Shown here: positions 50,734 to 59,701 of the stretch, in pieces | Numbering within the stretch: position 1 is the stretch's first letter | Layout: each line of letters opens with the position of its first letter | Origin: Pseudomonas viridiflava | Lineage (GTDB): Bacteria; Pseudomonadota; Gammaproteobacteria; Pseudomonadales; Pseudomonadaceae | Direction: 5' to 3' | Assembly: GCF_900582625.1 (NCBI RefSeq) | Contig: NZ_UTIQ01000327.1 | Location: 620,001 to 684,000 of the forward strand | DNA length: 64,000 nucleotides | Translations under genes and position numbers: made by a program | Notes under the pieces: generated by a model | What the model was told of the DNA's origin: nothing | The model's database searches: none | Seen by the model: only the letters and a program-made list of their open reading frames with translations

Positions 50734-51789
50734 CTATTGCACAGCCGGCGCGGGCGCGGGGCTGGAGCGGTAGTCGGCGCGTCGCTTGAGCTGAAACTCG
50801 CGCACTGCTCGGTTGTGGTTGTCGAGGTCGTCGGAGAATACATGGCTGCCATCGCCACGGGCGACAAAATACAAGCTCTTGCCGTCGACCGGATGAAGCG
50901 CCGCATGGATGGCCTCTCGACCCACCATGGCAATGGGTGTGGGCGGCATACCGGCGATCATGTAGGTGTTGTAAGGCGTAGCCTCGCGCAGATGGGCGCG
51001 GGTTAATTTGCCGGTGTAACGCTCGCCCAAGCCGTAAATGACGGTGGGATCGGTCTGCAACTGCATGCCCTGTTGCAGCCGACGAACGAACACGCCAGCA
51101 ATCTGCCCACGCTCTTGCGGCACGCCGGTTTCCTTCTCGATCATCGAGGCCATGATCAGCGCGTCGTAGGCATCTTTGTAGGGCAGGTCGGCGTTGGTGT
51201 CGCGCTGTTTCCATTCTTCATCCAGCACAGCGGCCAGCCGCGCGAAGGCTTGCTTGAGCAGATCGGTATCGCTCATGCCACGGACATAGCGGTAGGTATC
51301 GGGAAAGAATCGCCCTTCAGGGAAAACGCCACGTTGACCGATGCGCTCCATGATTTGCGCATCCGTAAGCTCGGTGATGGTCTGTTCCAGCTTGATTTGC
51401 TTGGCCAAGGCCGCGCGCACCTGACGGAAATTCCAGCCTTCCACCAGCGTGAGGCTGTATTGCACGACATCGCCACGCTGCCAGAGGGTCAGCATGTCTT
51501 TAGCCGTCGCGCCTGGATTGAGCTGGTATTCACCGCTATGCAGCGCTTGCCCGGAAAGGTTGAAGCGCCAGTAAATTCGCAGCCAGAACGCGCCGTGAAG
51601 CACCCCTTCGCTTTCCAATCGATTGAGCACGCCGCCCGGCGTCGCGCCGGCCGGTACTTCCATGACGTAACCCGCTGGAACATTCAGCGTCTGTTTCAGC
51701 GCGCTGTTTTGCTGCCACACGAAGAACGCCAGCAGCAGGCCAGCCAGCAGCACTCCGCCTTCCAATAGCAGCAGTAATTTTCGAATCAC
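50734..51789 (-). CDS. mltG: Endolytic murein transglycosylase
   Basis: A 351-residue inner-membrane lytic transglycosylase that cuts nascent glycan chains. It has an N-terminal anchor (LLLLLEGGVLLAGLLLAFFVW), a LysM-like region, and the YceG domain with the catalytic Glu in MIEKETGVPQERGQIAGVFVRRL. Further blocks are DPTVIYGLG and TPYNTYMIAGMPPTPIAMVG. It starts just downstream of pabC, as in the classical pabC-mltG-tmk-holB order. Confidence 0.95.
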   Translation of the reverse strand: MIRKLLLLLEGGVLLAGLLLAFFVWQQNSALKQTLNVPAGYVMEVPAGATPGGVLNRLESEGVLHGAFWLRIYWRFNLSGQALHSGEYQLNPGATAKDMLTLWQRGDVVQYSLTLVEGWNFRQVRAALAKQIKLEQTITELTDAQIMERIGQRGVFPEGRFFPDTYRYVRGMSDTDLLKQAFARLAAVLDEEWKQRDTNADLPYKDAYDALIMASMIEKETGVPQERGQIAGVFVRRLQQGMQLQTDPTVIYGLGERYTGKLTRAHLREATPYNTYMIAGMPPTPIAMVGREAIHAALHPVDGKSLYFVARGDGSHVFSDDLDNHNRAVREFQLKRRADYRSSPAPAPAVQ

Positions 51790-51792
51790 GAA

Positions 51793-52611
51793 TTAGCAGT
51801 CCAGTAGGTCGCGGGCAAGGCGTTGAAGTTTACGGGTGAGCGGTCCAACCGGCCAGCGATGCGCTTGCAGCGCACACACCGGCCAAACGCCGTACAGACT
51901 ATTGCAGACGAACACCTCGTCGGCCGCCAGCAATTGCGCCTGACTGACCGCCTCGATCGACACCTGAAGGCCGAGACCTTCAGCGCGCGCCAACAGCTCG
52001 GCACGCATCACGCCGGCGACACCGGAGCGGCTTAGCTCGGGCGTGATCAACCTGCCGTCGCGAACGATAAACAGATTGCTGTAAACGCCTTCGATCACGC
52101 GGCCGGACAGGTCCAGCATCAGCCCTTCAGCGTGCTCGCTGTCGTGCCATTCGGAGCGCGCCAGCACCTGCTCAAGCCGATTGAGGTGTTTGAGGCCAGC
52201 CAATAGCGGCTGCTCTGCCAAGCGGGTGACGCACGGGAACAAGCGAATGCCTTGCTCGGCGTTGACGGCCGGATACGCAGGAAAAGAAGACGCCAGCAGG
52301 ATGCGTCGCGCCTTGCCATCCGCTGGCGCCGCGTAGCCACGCAACCCCTCGCCGCGAGTGACGATGAGCTTGGCCACGCCATCGCCGACTTCGGCCGAAA
52401 AGGCCAGCAATTCGGCACGAATTAGCGTGAGGTCAGCGGAAATGAATAAGCGTGTGCAACCCTCAGCGAGTCGCGCCAGATGGCGCTCAAGCAATTGCGG
52501 GCTGCCGCGTTTGACACCGATGGTTTCGAACAGACCGTCGCCATAAGCAAGGCCGCGATCCGTAACGGAAGCGGCCTCTGCTGGGCGTCCATCGACCCAG
52601 CTCAACATCAC
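51793..52611 (-). CDS. pabC: Aminodeoxychorismate lyase
   Basis: A 272-residue fold IV PLP enzyme that forms p-aminobenzoate for folate. Features are SVTDRGLAYGDGLFETI near the start, the lysine region GLKHLNRLEQVLA, and LMLDLSGRVIEGVYSNLFIV. Its start overlaps the fabF stop by four bases, linking folate and fatty-acid genes, an arrangement known from E. coli. Confidence 0.93.
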   Translation of the reverse strand: MMLSWVDGRPAEAASVTDRGLAYGDGLFETIGVKRGSPQLLERHLARLAEGCTRLFISADLTLIRAELLAFSAEVGDGVAKLIVTRGEGLRGYAAPADGKARRILLASSFPAYPAVNAEQGIRLFPCVTRLAEQPLLAGLKHLNRLEQVLARSEWHDSEHAEGLMLDLSGRVIEGVYSNLFIVRDGRLITPELSRSGVAGVMRAELLARAEGLGLQVSIEAVSQAQLLAADEVFVCNSLYGVWPVCALQAHRWPVGPLTRKLQRLARDLLDC

Positions 52612-53852
52612 TCGGTGAACCGGCGGAACACCAGAGAGCCGTTAGTGCCGCCAAAGCCGAACGAGTTGGACACCACGATATCGATGGGCATCTGGCGTGC
52701 TTCGTTGGCAACGAAGTCGAGGTCACAGCCTTCGTCCGGTTCTTCCAGGTTGATGGTCGGTGGTGCGACCTGATCACGAATGGCCAGCACGCTGAAGATT
52801 GCCTCCACAGCACCGGCAGCACCGAGCAGATGGCCGGTCATCGATTTGGTCGAGCTGACCGCCAACTTGTACGCGTGATCGCCGAAAACGGTTTTAACCG
52901 CTTGGGCTTCAGCCAAGTCGCCCGTAGGCGTCGAGGTGCCGTGGGCGTTGATGTATTGGACCTGGTCAGTATTGACGTTGGCATCGCGCAGGGCATTGCG
53001 GATGCAGCGCATGGCGCCGGCGCCGTCTTCGGGCGGCGAAGTCATATGGTAAGCGTCACCGCTCATGCCGAAACCGATGAGCTCGGCGTAGATATGCGCA
53101 CCGCGTGCCTTGGCGTGCTCAAGCTCTTCAAGTACCAGAGCGCCGGCGCCGTCGGCGAGTACGAAACCGTCACGGCCTTTGTCCCACGGACGGCTGGCGC
53201 GGGTTGGGTCGTCGTTGCGCGTAGACATTGCCCGCGCAGCGGCAAAACCGCCAATGCCCAGACCGCAGGCGGCCATTTCAGCGCCTCCGGCGATCATCAC
53301 GTCGGCTTCGCCGTAGGCAATGTTGCGCGCCGCCATGCCGATGCAATGCGTACCGGTGGTACAGGCCGTGGCGATGGCGTAGTTCGGCCCCTGCAAACCC
53401 AGGTGGATCGACAGGAAGCCGGAAATCATGTTGATGATCGAACCCGGCACAAAAAATGGCGAAATACGCCGCGGGCCTTGGTCGAACAGGGCTTTGCAGT
53501 TGTTTTCAATGTTAGTCAGGCCGCCAATGCCCGAACCCATGGCTACGCCAATGCGTTCACGGTTGGCGTCGGTGACTTCCAGCCCGGCATCACGCACCGC
53601 TTGAAAGCTGGCTGCGAGCCCGTACTGAATGAACAGGTCAATTTTGCGAGCGTCTTTGGCCGAGAGGTATTCCTCGACGTTGAAGCCTTTCACCGAACCA
53701 CCGATACGGGTGGAAAAGGCAGAAAGGTCCGTATGCTCGATCAGGCCAATACCGCTTTGGCCGGCCAAAATGCCCTGCCAGCTGCTTGGAACATCGGTAC
53801 CCAGGGGCGACAACATGCCCATACCGGTGACCACGACGCGTCTACGCGACAC
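52608..53852 (-). CDS. fabF: Beta-ketoacyl-ACP synthase II
   Basis: A 414-residue condensing enzyme for chain elongation, including the 16- to 18-carbon step. The Cys-His-His triad is in ATACTTGTHCIG, NAHGTSTPTGD and STKSMTGHLLGAAG. The N terminus SRRRVVVTGMGMLSPLG is typical. A terminator-like hairpin separates it from acpP upstream, so its expression is probably lower than that of acpP. Confidence 0.95.
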   Translation of the reverse strand: MSRRRVVVTGMGMLSPLGTDVPSSWQGILAGQSGIGLIEHTDLSAFSTRIGGSVKGFNVEEYLSAKDARKIDLFIQYGLAASFQAVRDAGLEVTDANRERIGVAMGSGIGGLTNIENNCKALFDQGPRRISPFFVPGSIINMISGFLSIHLGLQGPNYAIATACTTGTHCIGMAARNIAYGEADVMIAGGAEMAACGLGIGGFAAARAMSTRNDDPTRASRPWDKGRDGFVLADGAGALVLEELEHAKARGAHIYAELIGFGMSGDAYHMTSPPEDGAGAMRCIRNALRDANVNTDQVQYINAHGTSTPTGDLAEAQAVKTVFGDHAYKLAVSSTKSMTGHLLGAAGAVEAIFSVLAIRDQVAPPTINLEEPDEGCDLDFVANEARQMPIDIVVSNSFGFGGTNGSLVFRRFTE

Positions 53853-53898
53853 AGCAATCTCCTCTTATGCGTTTACACAGCGTCCGACGGACGCTTAA

Positions 53899-53935
53899 AG
53901 AAAAACCGCACGCCTTGTGGGCAGTGCGGCTTTTC
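53899..53935 (-). terminator. Intrinsic terminator/attenuator between acpP and fabF
   Basis: On the minus strand: GCCGCAC...GTGCGGT followed by TTTTTC. It would end a short acpP transcript, with partial read-through into fabF. Confidence 0.75.
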
Positions 53936-53963
53936 CAGGTCGGGAGTCGACGATTACGGGTTA

Positions 53964-54197
53964 TTACGCGTGAGCGGTAACGTAATCGATAGCTTCCTGA
54001 ACGGTGGTGATTTTTTCGGCTTGCTCGTCCGGGATTTCGGTTTCGAATTCCTCTTCCAGAGCCATCACCAGTTCAACGGTGTCAAGAGAGTCGGCACCCA
54101 GGTCCTCGACGAAGGAAGCGCTGTTGGTCACTTCCTCTTCCTTGACGCCAAGTTGCTCGGCAACGATTTTCTTGACGCGTTCTTCGATGGTGCTCAT
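53964..54197 (-). CDS. acpP: Acyl carrier protein
   Basis: A 77-residue acidic carrier with the phosphopantetheine serine in GADSLDTVELVMALEEEF. It holds growing acyl chains for the Fab enzymes and donors for lipid A and phospholipid synthesis. It has its own promoter and a terminator close behind, and GGAG precedes the ATG. The reported sRNA RgsA targets acpP in P. aeruginosa, and a probable rgsA lies 7 kb away. Confidence 0.97.
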   Translation of the reverse strand: MSTIEERVKKIVAEQLGVKEEEVTNSASFVEDLGADSLDTVELVMALEEEFETEIPDEQAEKITTVQEAIDYVTAHA

Positions 54198-54249
54198 ACC
54201 TTGTTTTCACTCCTAATGAACAAATCCAGGCAGCTGGTCTGTGTGTAAG

Positions 54250-54277
54250 TGTATAGAAAGGGTTTTGCGCATTTCAA
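54250..54277 (-). promoter_or_regulatory. acpP promoter
   Basis: On the minus strand: TTGAAA (54277-54272) N16 TATACA (54255-54250), placing the start point about 45 bases before acpP. This allows high acpP expression independent of fabG. Confidence 0.6.
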
Positions 54278-54392
54278 GCTGAATGCCGTAGCCCTTCTGG
54301 ATCACTCCAACGATATGTCTATAAACCAGTTGCAGCTTTATAACGGATTTTAGACAGCTCGTATGACAGTTTTCCGCAGGGCGGCGTCACAT

Positions 54393-55136
54393 TCAACTCA
54401 TATACATTCCGCCATTCACGGGAATAGTAGCCCCGGTCACGTAAGCTGCGCCATCGGAAGCCAGGAAAGACACCACGTTAGCGATCTCTTCGGCCTGGCC
54501 CAAACGGCCCAGCGGAATCTGTGCCTGAAGCGCTTCACGCTGTGCTTCGGGCAGCTCGCGGGTCATATCGGTGTCAATAAAACCTGGCGCAACCGAGTTA
54601 ACGGTAATCGCCCGCGAACCTACTTCACGCGCCAGGGCACGACTGAAACCTTCCAGCCCGGCCTTGGCTGCCGCGTAGTTTACCTGCCCGGCGTTGCCCA
54701 TGGCGCCCACCACCGAACCGATATTAATAATTCTGCCCCAGCGCGCCTTGGTCATACCGCGCAGCACCGCTTTGGTGACGCGATACAGACTGCTGAGATT
54801 GGTGTTGATAACGTCGTGCCATTCTTCATCTTTCATGCGCAGCATCAGGTTGTCGCGAGTGATGCCCGCGTTGTTAACGACGATGAGCGGTGCACCGAAC
54901 TGCTTCGAAATAGCGTCCAACACGCTGGTTACAGACTCGTCACTGCCAACATCAAGGACCAGGCCAGCGCCCTCGATGCTGTTGGCTTTGAAGTACTCGG
55001 TAATTTTCGCAGCACCCGATTCAGACGTAGCGGTACCCACAACGGTTGCGCCCTGACGGCCCAATTCAAGGGCGATGGCCTGCCCAATACCACGACTGGC
55101 GCCGGTGACCAGCGCGATCTTTCCTTGCAGACTCAT
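54393..55136 (-). CDS. fabG: 3-Oxoacyl-ACP reductase
   Basis: A 247-residue short-chain dehydrogenase that reduces 3-ketoacyl-ACP with NADPH. It has the TGASRGIG cofactor loop, NNAGITRD, the Ser-Tyr-Lys set (IGSVVGAMGNAGQVNYAAAKAG) and VAPGFIDTDMT. It lies between fabD and acpP in the conserved cluster. Confidence 0.96.
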   Translation of the reverse strand: MSLQGKIALVTGASRGIGQAIALELGRQGATVVGTATSESGAAKITEYFKANSIEGAGLVLDVGSDESVTSVLDAISKQFGAPLIVVNNAGITRDNLMLRMKDEEWHDVINTNLSSLYRVTKAVLRGMTKARWGRIINIGSVVGAMGNAGQVNYAAAKAGLEGFSRALAREVGSRAITVNSVAPGFIDTDMTRELPEAQREALQAQIPLGRLGQAEEIANVVSFLASDGAAYVTGATIPVNGGMYMS

Positions 55137-55151
55137 GGAAGCTTCTCCTAA

Positions 55152-56090
55152 TCAGGCCAGCGCCGCGCGGGTCGCGGCGTAGGCGTCTGGGGTGTCGAGA
55201 TTGTAGGTGTTGATGCCTTTGACACAGCGCTTGTTCAGGCCCGACAAGACTTTGCCAGGACCGCATTCGACCAAGTGGGTAACGCCCGCCTCGGACAGCC
55301 GCACGATGGATTCAACCCAACGAACCGGGTTGTAAAGCTGGGCAAGCAAGTCGCGCTTGAGCACTTCCAGATCGTCGACCACGGCCGCACTGACGTTTTG
55401 TACCAGCGCAATTTGCGGCGCTTTCCAGGCGATGGCAGTAACCGACTCGGCGAACTGCTCGGCCGCCGGACGCATTAACGCGCAGTGCGACGGCACACTG
55501 ACCGGCAACGGCATTGCACGCTTGGCACCACGGGCTTTGCACGCCTCGATGGCGCGTTCCACCGCCGCAGCCGAACCGGCAATTACCACTTGGCCTGGGG
55601 CATTGAAGTTCACCGCGCTAACCACATCACCCTGCGCCGCTTCAGCGCAAGCCGCCAACACATCCGCATCTTCCAGCCCGAGAATGGCTGCCATGCCGCC
55701 CTGCCCGGCCGGAACCGCTTTCTGCATCAACTGACCACGACGTTCGACCAGATTCACCGCATCAGCAAATTCCAGACTGCCTGCGGCGACCAGCGCCGAG
55801 TACTCGCCCAGACTGTGCCCGGCGACAAATGCCGGGCGCGCGCCGGATTCGGCCAACCAGACACGCCACAGCGCAACCGAAGCGGCCAGAATGGCGGGCT
55901 GGGTTTTGTCGGTTTGATTGAGGTTTTCTTCCGGACCGGTCTGGGTCAGCGCCCAGAGGTCATATCCCAAAGCTTCAGAAGCTTCGGCAAAGGTATCAAG
56001 CACCAGCGGTTGCTGTGCGCCGTGCTCGGCTAGCATTCCCAGAGACTGTGAGCCTTGGCCTGGGAAGACGAATGCGAGGGATGCAGACAT
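55152..56090 (-). CDS. fabD: Malonyl-CoA:ACP transacylase
   Basis: A 312-residue enzyme that loads malonate on ACP. FVFPGQGSQSLGML begins the domain. The nucleophile is in AGHSLGEYSALVAAG, and the catalytic His is in PVSVPSHCALM. It precedes fabG by 15 bases and follows plsX after a 116-base gap in which I see no clear element. Confidence 0.96.
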   Translation of the reverse strand: MSASLAFVFPGQGSQSLGMLAEHGAQQPLVLDTFAEASEALGYDLWALTQTGPEENLNQTDKTQPAILAASVALWRVWLAESGARPAFVAGHSLGEYSALVAAGSLEFADAVNLVERRGQLMQKAVPAGQGGMAAILGLEDADVLAACAEAAQGDVVSAVNFNAPGQVVIAGSAAAVERAIEACKARGAKRAMPLPVSVPSHCALMRPAAEQFAESVTAIAWKAPQIALVQNVSAAVVDDLEVLKRDLLAQLYNPVRWVESIVRLSEAGVTHLVECGPGKVLSGLNKRCVKGINTYNLDTPDAYAATRAALA

Positions 56091-56206
56091 GTTGAACGGT
56101 CCCTAATGGTCTTATCGTCGGGAGAATTACGCACGAGCCAGTCGTGCCTAACAAACTGACAGTTGGATGACGGGCCACCGAGTGCAGTCACATCGGCGGT
56201 TACGCA

Positions 56207-57217
56207 TTACAACAACAGATGTTCGAGACGCCCATGCAGGCGCTGGGGTAAATCTTCGCGTACTTCCATGACCGCTCGGCGAATGGCGCTTTCGAAGCCT
56301 TCTGGCCCGGCGGCGCCATGGCTTTTCACCACGATGGCCTGCAAGCCGAGAAAACTGGCGCCGTTATGCCGCGCGGGCGCCAACTCGCCCTGTAAACGCT
56401 TAAGCACAGGCAACGCGAGCGTTCCAATCAGTCGAGAACCGAGGTTCTGCTTGAACAGCGCCTCCATTCGCGCTGAGATCATCGACGCCAGCCCCTCGCT
56501 GGACTTCAGCAAAATATTGCCGACAAAACCGTCGCACACCACCACGTCGGCCTCGCCACGATACAGGCCGTCGCCTTCGATAAAACCGATGTAATTCAAT
56601 TCAGCGACGGGCTGCAAAAGACTCGCTGCCAGTTTCACCTGCTGGTTGCCTTTAACGTCTTCGGTGCCCACGTTTAATAGCGCAATGCGCGGACGTACGA
56701 CACCAAGCGCTTCGGCCGCTACGGCGCCCATCACGGCGAACTGGTAAAGATGTTCAGCGCTGCAATCGACGTTTGCGCCCAGGTCCAGCAACTGGCAATG
56801 GCCGCGCTGGGTTGGGATGGCCGTCATCATTGCCGGACGGTCGATACCGGGCAGCGTCTTTAATAAATAACGCGACAACGCCATCAGCGCGCCAGTATTG
56901 CCTGCGCTGACGCACGCTTGCGCGCGACCGTCTCGCACCAACTCCAGCGCCACGCGCATTGAAGCGTCGGGCTTGCTGCGCAACGCCTGGGCAGGACGAT
57001 CATCCATCGCGATGACCTCGCTGGCCTGCTCAAGATGCAGACGAGCGCGATCGACACCCGGATGGCGTGCGATGAGTTCATTCAGTAAGGAGGTTTGGCC
57101 GACGAGGACCAGGTGTAACGAGGGGAATTCAGCCAAGCAAGCAATGCAGGCTGGAACAATGCTGTGGGGACCGAAGTCCCCACCCATTGCGTCAATCGCG
57201 ATGATCGGAGCGGACAA
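56207..57217 (-). CDS. plsX: Phosphate acyltransferase
   Basis: A 336-residue enzyme that makes acyl-phosphate from acyl-ACP, feeding phospholipid synthesis. Family blocks are IAIDAMGGDFGPHSIVPA, QACVSAGNTGALMALSRYLLKTLPGIDRPAM, DLGANVDC and VCDGFVGNILLK. It starts three bases after rpmF. Confidence 0.96.
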   Translation of the reverse strand: MSAPIIAIDAMGGDFGPHSIVPACIACLAEFPSLHLVLVGQTSLLNELIARHPGVDRARLHLEQASEVIAMDDRPAQALRSKPDASMRVALELVRDGRAQACVSAGNTGALMALSRYLLKTLPGIDRPAMMTAIPTQRGHCQLLDLGANVDCSAEHLYQFAVMGAVAAEALGVVRPRIALLNVGTEDVKGNQQVKLAASLLQPVAELNYIGFIEGDGLYRGEADVVVCDGFVGNILLKSSEGLASMISARMEALFKQNLGSRLIGTLALPVLKRLQGELAPARHNGASFLGLQAIVVKSHGAAGPEGFESAIRRAVMEVREDLPQRLHGRLEHLLL

Positions 57218-57220
57218 GGA

Positions 57221-57403
57221 TTACTCGTCAGCGCCCTTGTCGATCACTTTACGGCCACGGTATACGCCTTCTGGCGATACGTGGTGACGCAGGTGAACTT
57301 CACCGGTGCTCTTCTCTACGGAGAGAGTTGCAGCGTCGAGAGCGTCGTGCGAACGACGCATATCGCGTGCGGAGCGGGATTTTTTGTTCTGCTGAACAGC
57401 CAT
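57221..57403 (-). CDS. rpmF: 50S ribosomal protein L32
   Basis: A 60-residue basic ribosomal protein (MAVQQNKKSRSARDMRRSHDAL...). The C terminus follows the gamma-proteobacterial type without zinc cysteines. It lies between yceD and plsX in the standard yceD-rpmF-plsX-fab order, coupling ribosome and membrane lipid synthesis. Confidence 0.97.
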   Translation of the reverse strand: MAVQQNKKSRSARDMRRSHDALDAATLSVEKSTGEVHLRHHVSPEGVYRGRKVIDKGADE

Positions 57404-57415
57404 AATTAATAACTC

Positions 57416-57943
57416 CTAAACGTTTGGGTCACGCTTTAACTGTGCCAATACACTGAACGGGTTGGACCGCGATACCTCGTCCTCGCTCGGTTCAGGCTCT
57501 ACAAGGCCTGCCGGTTGCTGGCAATCTTCTGGATCATGCATAGGGACGATGGGCAAGGCGAGCAACAGCTCCTCCTCGATCAACGCCGGCAGATCCAATG
57601 GATCCTCACCCAATTCCAGCACGTCGTAGCCTTGCGGCACAGACTGGGTATTCCCACCTTCTTTCACCACAGCGTAACTGCACTCGCTGTGTATAGGCAG
57701 GGCGACCAGCTCCAGACAACGCTGACAAACCATCTTGACCTCAACATCGATCGAGCTATGCATCACTGGCGATCTGCGCTCATCGCGTTCGAAAACAAAC
57801 TTCGCACGGACGACACCGACATCGTCGGAAAGCGGATCGCAGAGACGCTGCAAACTGGCTAGCGGCAGCTCACCTTCAAGGGTGGCACCACGATCTGCCA
57901 GTTTGCGCGGATCAACGTGAGGAGGAATCGGGCCATTCAACAT
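57416..57943 (-). CDS. yceD: YceD/DUF177 protein (23S rRNA accumulation-related)
   Basis: A 175-residue protein of the DUF177 family, linked in E. coli and plants to 23S rRNA accumulation. It has the conserved CxxC-type pair MVCQRCLELVALPIHSEC and an acidic C-terminal half. ATG at 57943 (MLNGPIPPHVDPRKLADRG) is the family start. No ribosome site precedes it. The proposed promoter ends only nine bases upstream, so the mRNA may be leaderless or nearly so. Confidence 0.9.
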   Translation of the reverse strand: MLNGPIPPHVDPRKLADRGATLEGELPLASLQRLCDPLSDDVGVVRAKFVFERDERRSPVMHSSIDVEVKMVCQRCLELVALPIHSECSYAVVKEGGNTQSVPQGYDVLELGEDPLDLPALIEEELLLALPIVPMHDPEDCQQPAGLVEPEPSEDEVSRSNPFSVLAQLKRDPNV

Positions 57944-57952
57944 AGGCGCAGC

Positions 57953-57981
57953 ATTCTAGGGATGCACCCCTGCTCTGTCAA
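57953..57981 (-). promoter_or_regulatory. Promoter of the yceD-rpmF-plsX unit
   Basis: TTGACA (57981-57976) N17 TAGAAT (57958-57953) on the minus strand is close to consensus. The predicted start point is only 0-3 bases before the yceD ATG. Confidence 0.65.
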
Positions 57982-58048
57982 AGGGAAATTCAGCCTGGGC
58001 GCCAAGGGGTTGGCTGAGTAGAATCGCAGCGATAACAAAGGAATAGCC

Positions 58049-58627
58049 ATGCCTTCGCTCCTCCTCGCCTCAAGCTCTGCCTATCGTCGCGAGCTGTTGT
58101 CCCGACTTCGCTTGCCCTTTACATGTGCGAGCCCGGATATCGACGAAACGCGCCTTGCCGACGAAACACCCCAAGCTCTGGTGCTGCGCCTGGCGGAACA
58201 AAAAGCCAGAGCGCTTGCCGAGCGCTATCCGCACCACCTGATTATCGGTTCGGACCAAGTGGCCGTACTAGGTAATGAGGTGCTCGGCAAACCCCACGAC
58301 TTCGCTCGCGCCCATCGCCAACTCAGCAACGCCAGCGGTAAGAGCGTGACATTTCTTACCGGACTGGCCCTGCTCAATAGCGAAAGCGGAATCTGCCAGG
58401 TCGACCACGTGCCGTTCACAGTGCACTTTCGCGAGCTCGACGCTGAGCGCATCACGCGTTACCTGGAAGCAGAGCAGCCGTATGACTGCGCAGGCAGCTT
58501 CAAGGCCGAAGGACTGGGCGTTAGCCTTTTCCGCGCCACCGAAGGCAGTGACGCGACGAGCCTGATCGGCTTACCGCTGATTCGCCTGGTGGACATGCTG
58601 CTGAAGGAAGGCGTGAGCATTCCCTAA
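58049..58627 (+). CDS. Maf/YceF nucleoside triphosphate pyrophosphatase
   Basis: A 192-residue Maf-family enzyme that hydrolyses modified or non-canonical NTPs. The YceF branch prefers 7-methyl-GTP. LLLASSSAYRRELLSRLRLPFTCASPDIDE and IIGSDQVAVL are family blocks, and AGSFKAEGLG and LIGLPL follow. It is divergent from yceD, as in E. coli. Confidence 0.93.
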   Translation: MPSLLLASSSAYRRELLSRLRLPFTCASPDIDETRLADETPQALVLRLAEQKARALAERYPHHLIIGSDQVAVLGNEVLGKPHDFARAHRQLSNASGKSVTFLTGLALLNSESGICQVDHVPFTVHFRELDAERITRYLEAEQPYDCAGSFKAEGLGVSLFRATEGSDATSLIGLPLIRLVDMLLKEGVSIP

Positions 58628-58651
58628 CGCCTTCCTTTATATAGGACCTGA

Positions 58652-58721
58652 AAAGCATCACGGCTGAAGCCGCTCCCACGAAGAGCAAACCTCTGCGGGA
58701 GCGGCTTCAGCCGCGATTTAA
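58652..58721. repeat. REP pair (REPIN-like), GCGGC subtype
   Basis: Facing AGCGGCTTCAGCCGC-type halves between the convergent maf and sppA genes. Confidence 0.85.
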
Positions 58722-58738
58722 GCTAAACGCAATATCAA

Positions 58739-59701
58739 TCAGCGCAAGGTCGGCCCGGAAAAGCCCATCCACATGGCGGCATGTTCCGCCACGCTGGCGC
58801 CCAACTTCTTGGCGAAGCGGTCGAACGGCGTTTCTTGCACGGTGTAATCCACCAATTCCTTCTCGCCGATCACGTCACGCGCTACCGAACTGGTATTGCC
58901 CAGGCCGTCGATCAAGCCCAACTGCAACGCTTGCTCGCCACTCCAAATCAAGCCGGAAAACAGCTCCGGGTGCTCAGCGTCTTTCAAACGGTCACCACGA
59001 CCTTGCTTCACAGCAGCGATGAACTGCTTGTGCGTGGTGGTCAGCACGCCCTGCCAGAACTCAGTTTCCTGTGGCTTCTGCGGCTGGAACGGATCGAGAA
59101 ATGCCTTGTGCTCGCCTGAGGTGTAAACACGGCGATCAACGCCGAGCTTTTCCATGGTGCCGACAAAGCCGAACGTCGCCGCCGTCACCCCAATCGAGCC
59201 AACCAAGCTGGACTTATCGGCATAAATCGCATCAGCGGCGCTGGCGATGTAATACGCACCTGAAGCACCCAAGTCAGCGATTACGGCGTACACCTTGATG
59301 TCCGGGTGCTCACCGCGCAGACGGCGGATTTCGTCATAAACATAACCGGACTGCACCGGACTGCCGCCTGGGCTGTTGATACGCAGGACGATGCCCTTGG
59401 TATTCGCATCTTCAAAGGCAGAGCGCAAGCTTCCGACAATATTGTCGGCACTGGCCGCTTCTTGGTCCGCAATCATCCCGCGAATTTCGATAACTGCGGT
59501 ATGAGCCGCGCTGCGCGAGCCGCCGCTTTTGGAAAAATTCAGCGCCGGCGAAAACAGCGCCAGGGCCCCAAACAGATAAATAAAGGTCAGCGCCTTGAAG
59601 AAAATGCCCCAGCGCCGAGCCCGACGCTGTTCCTGCACGCTGGCCAGCAGGGTTTTCTCCAGCAACTTCCAGCTTTTGTCGTCATTCAACTCGTTCGACA
59701 T
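58739..59701 (-). CDS. sppA: S49 family signal peptide peptidase (SppA/SohB-like)
   Basis: A 320-residue membrane protease that degrades cleaved signal peptides. It has one N-terminal helix (about residues 30-50, IFFKALTFIYLFGALALFSPAL). S49 blocks are VLRINSPGGSPVQSGY, VIADLGASGAYYIASAAD with the catalytic Ser, and SLVGSIGVTAATFGF. ATG at 59701 or an in-frame GTG at 59707 may start it. It overlaps the upstream HAD gene by 20 bases or more. Confidence 0.9.
   Translation of the reverse strand: MSNELNDDKSWKLLEKTLLASVQEQRRARRWGIFFKALTFIYLFGALALFSPALNFSKSGGSRSAAHTAVIEIRGMIADQEAASADNIVGSLRSAFEDANTKGIVLRINSPGGSPVQSGYVYDEIRRLRGEHPDIKVYAVIADLGASGAYYIASAADAIYADKSSLVGSIGVTAATFGFVGTMEKLGVDRRVYTSGEHKAFLDPFQPQKPQETEFWQGVLTTTHKQFIAAVKQGRGDRLKDAEHPELFSGLIWSGEQALQLGLIDGLGNTSSVARDVIGEKELVDYTVQETPFDRFAKKLGASVAEHAAMWMGFSGPTLR

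Noticed and set aside
52830..54248. 472-codon open frame antisense to fabF and acpP
   Set aside because: Runs across two well-supported genes and their terminator.
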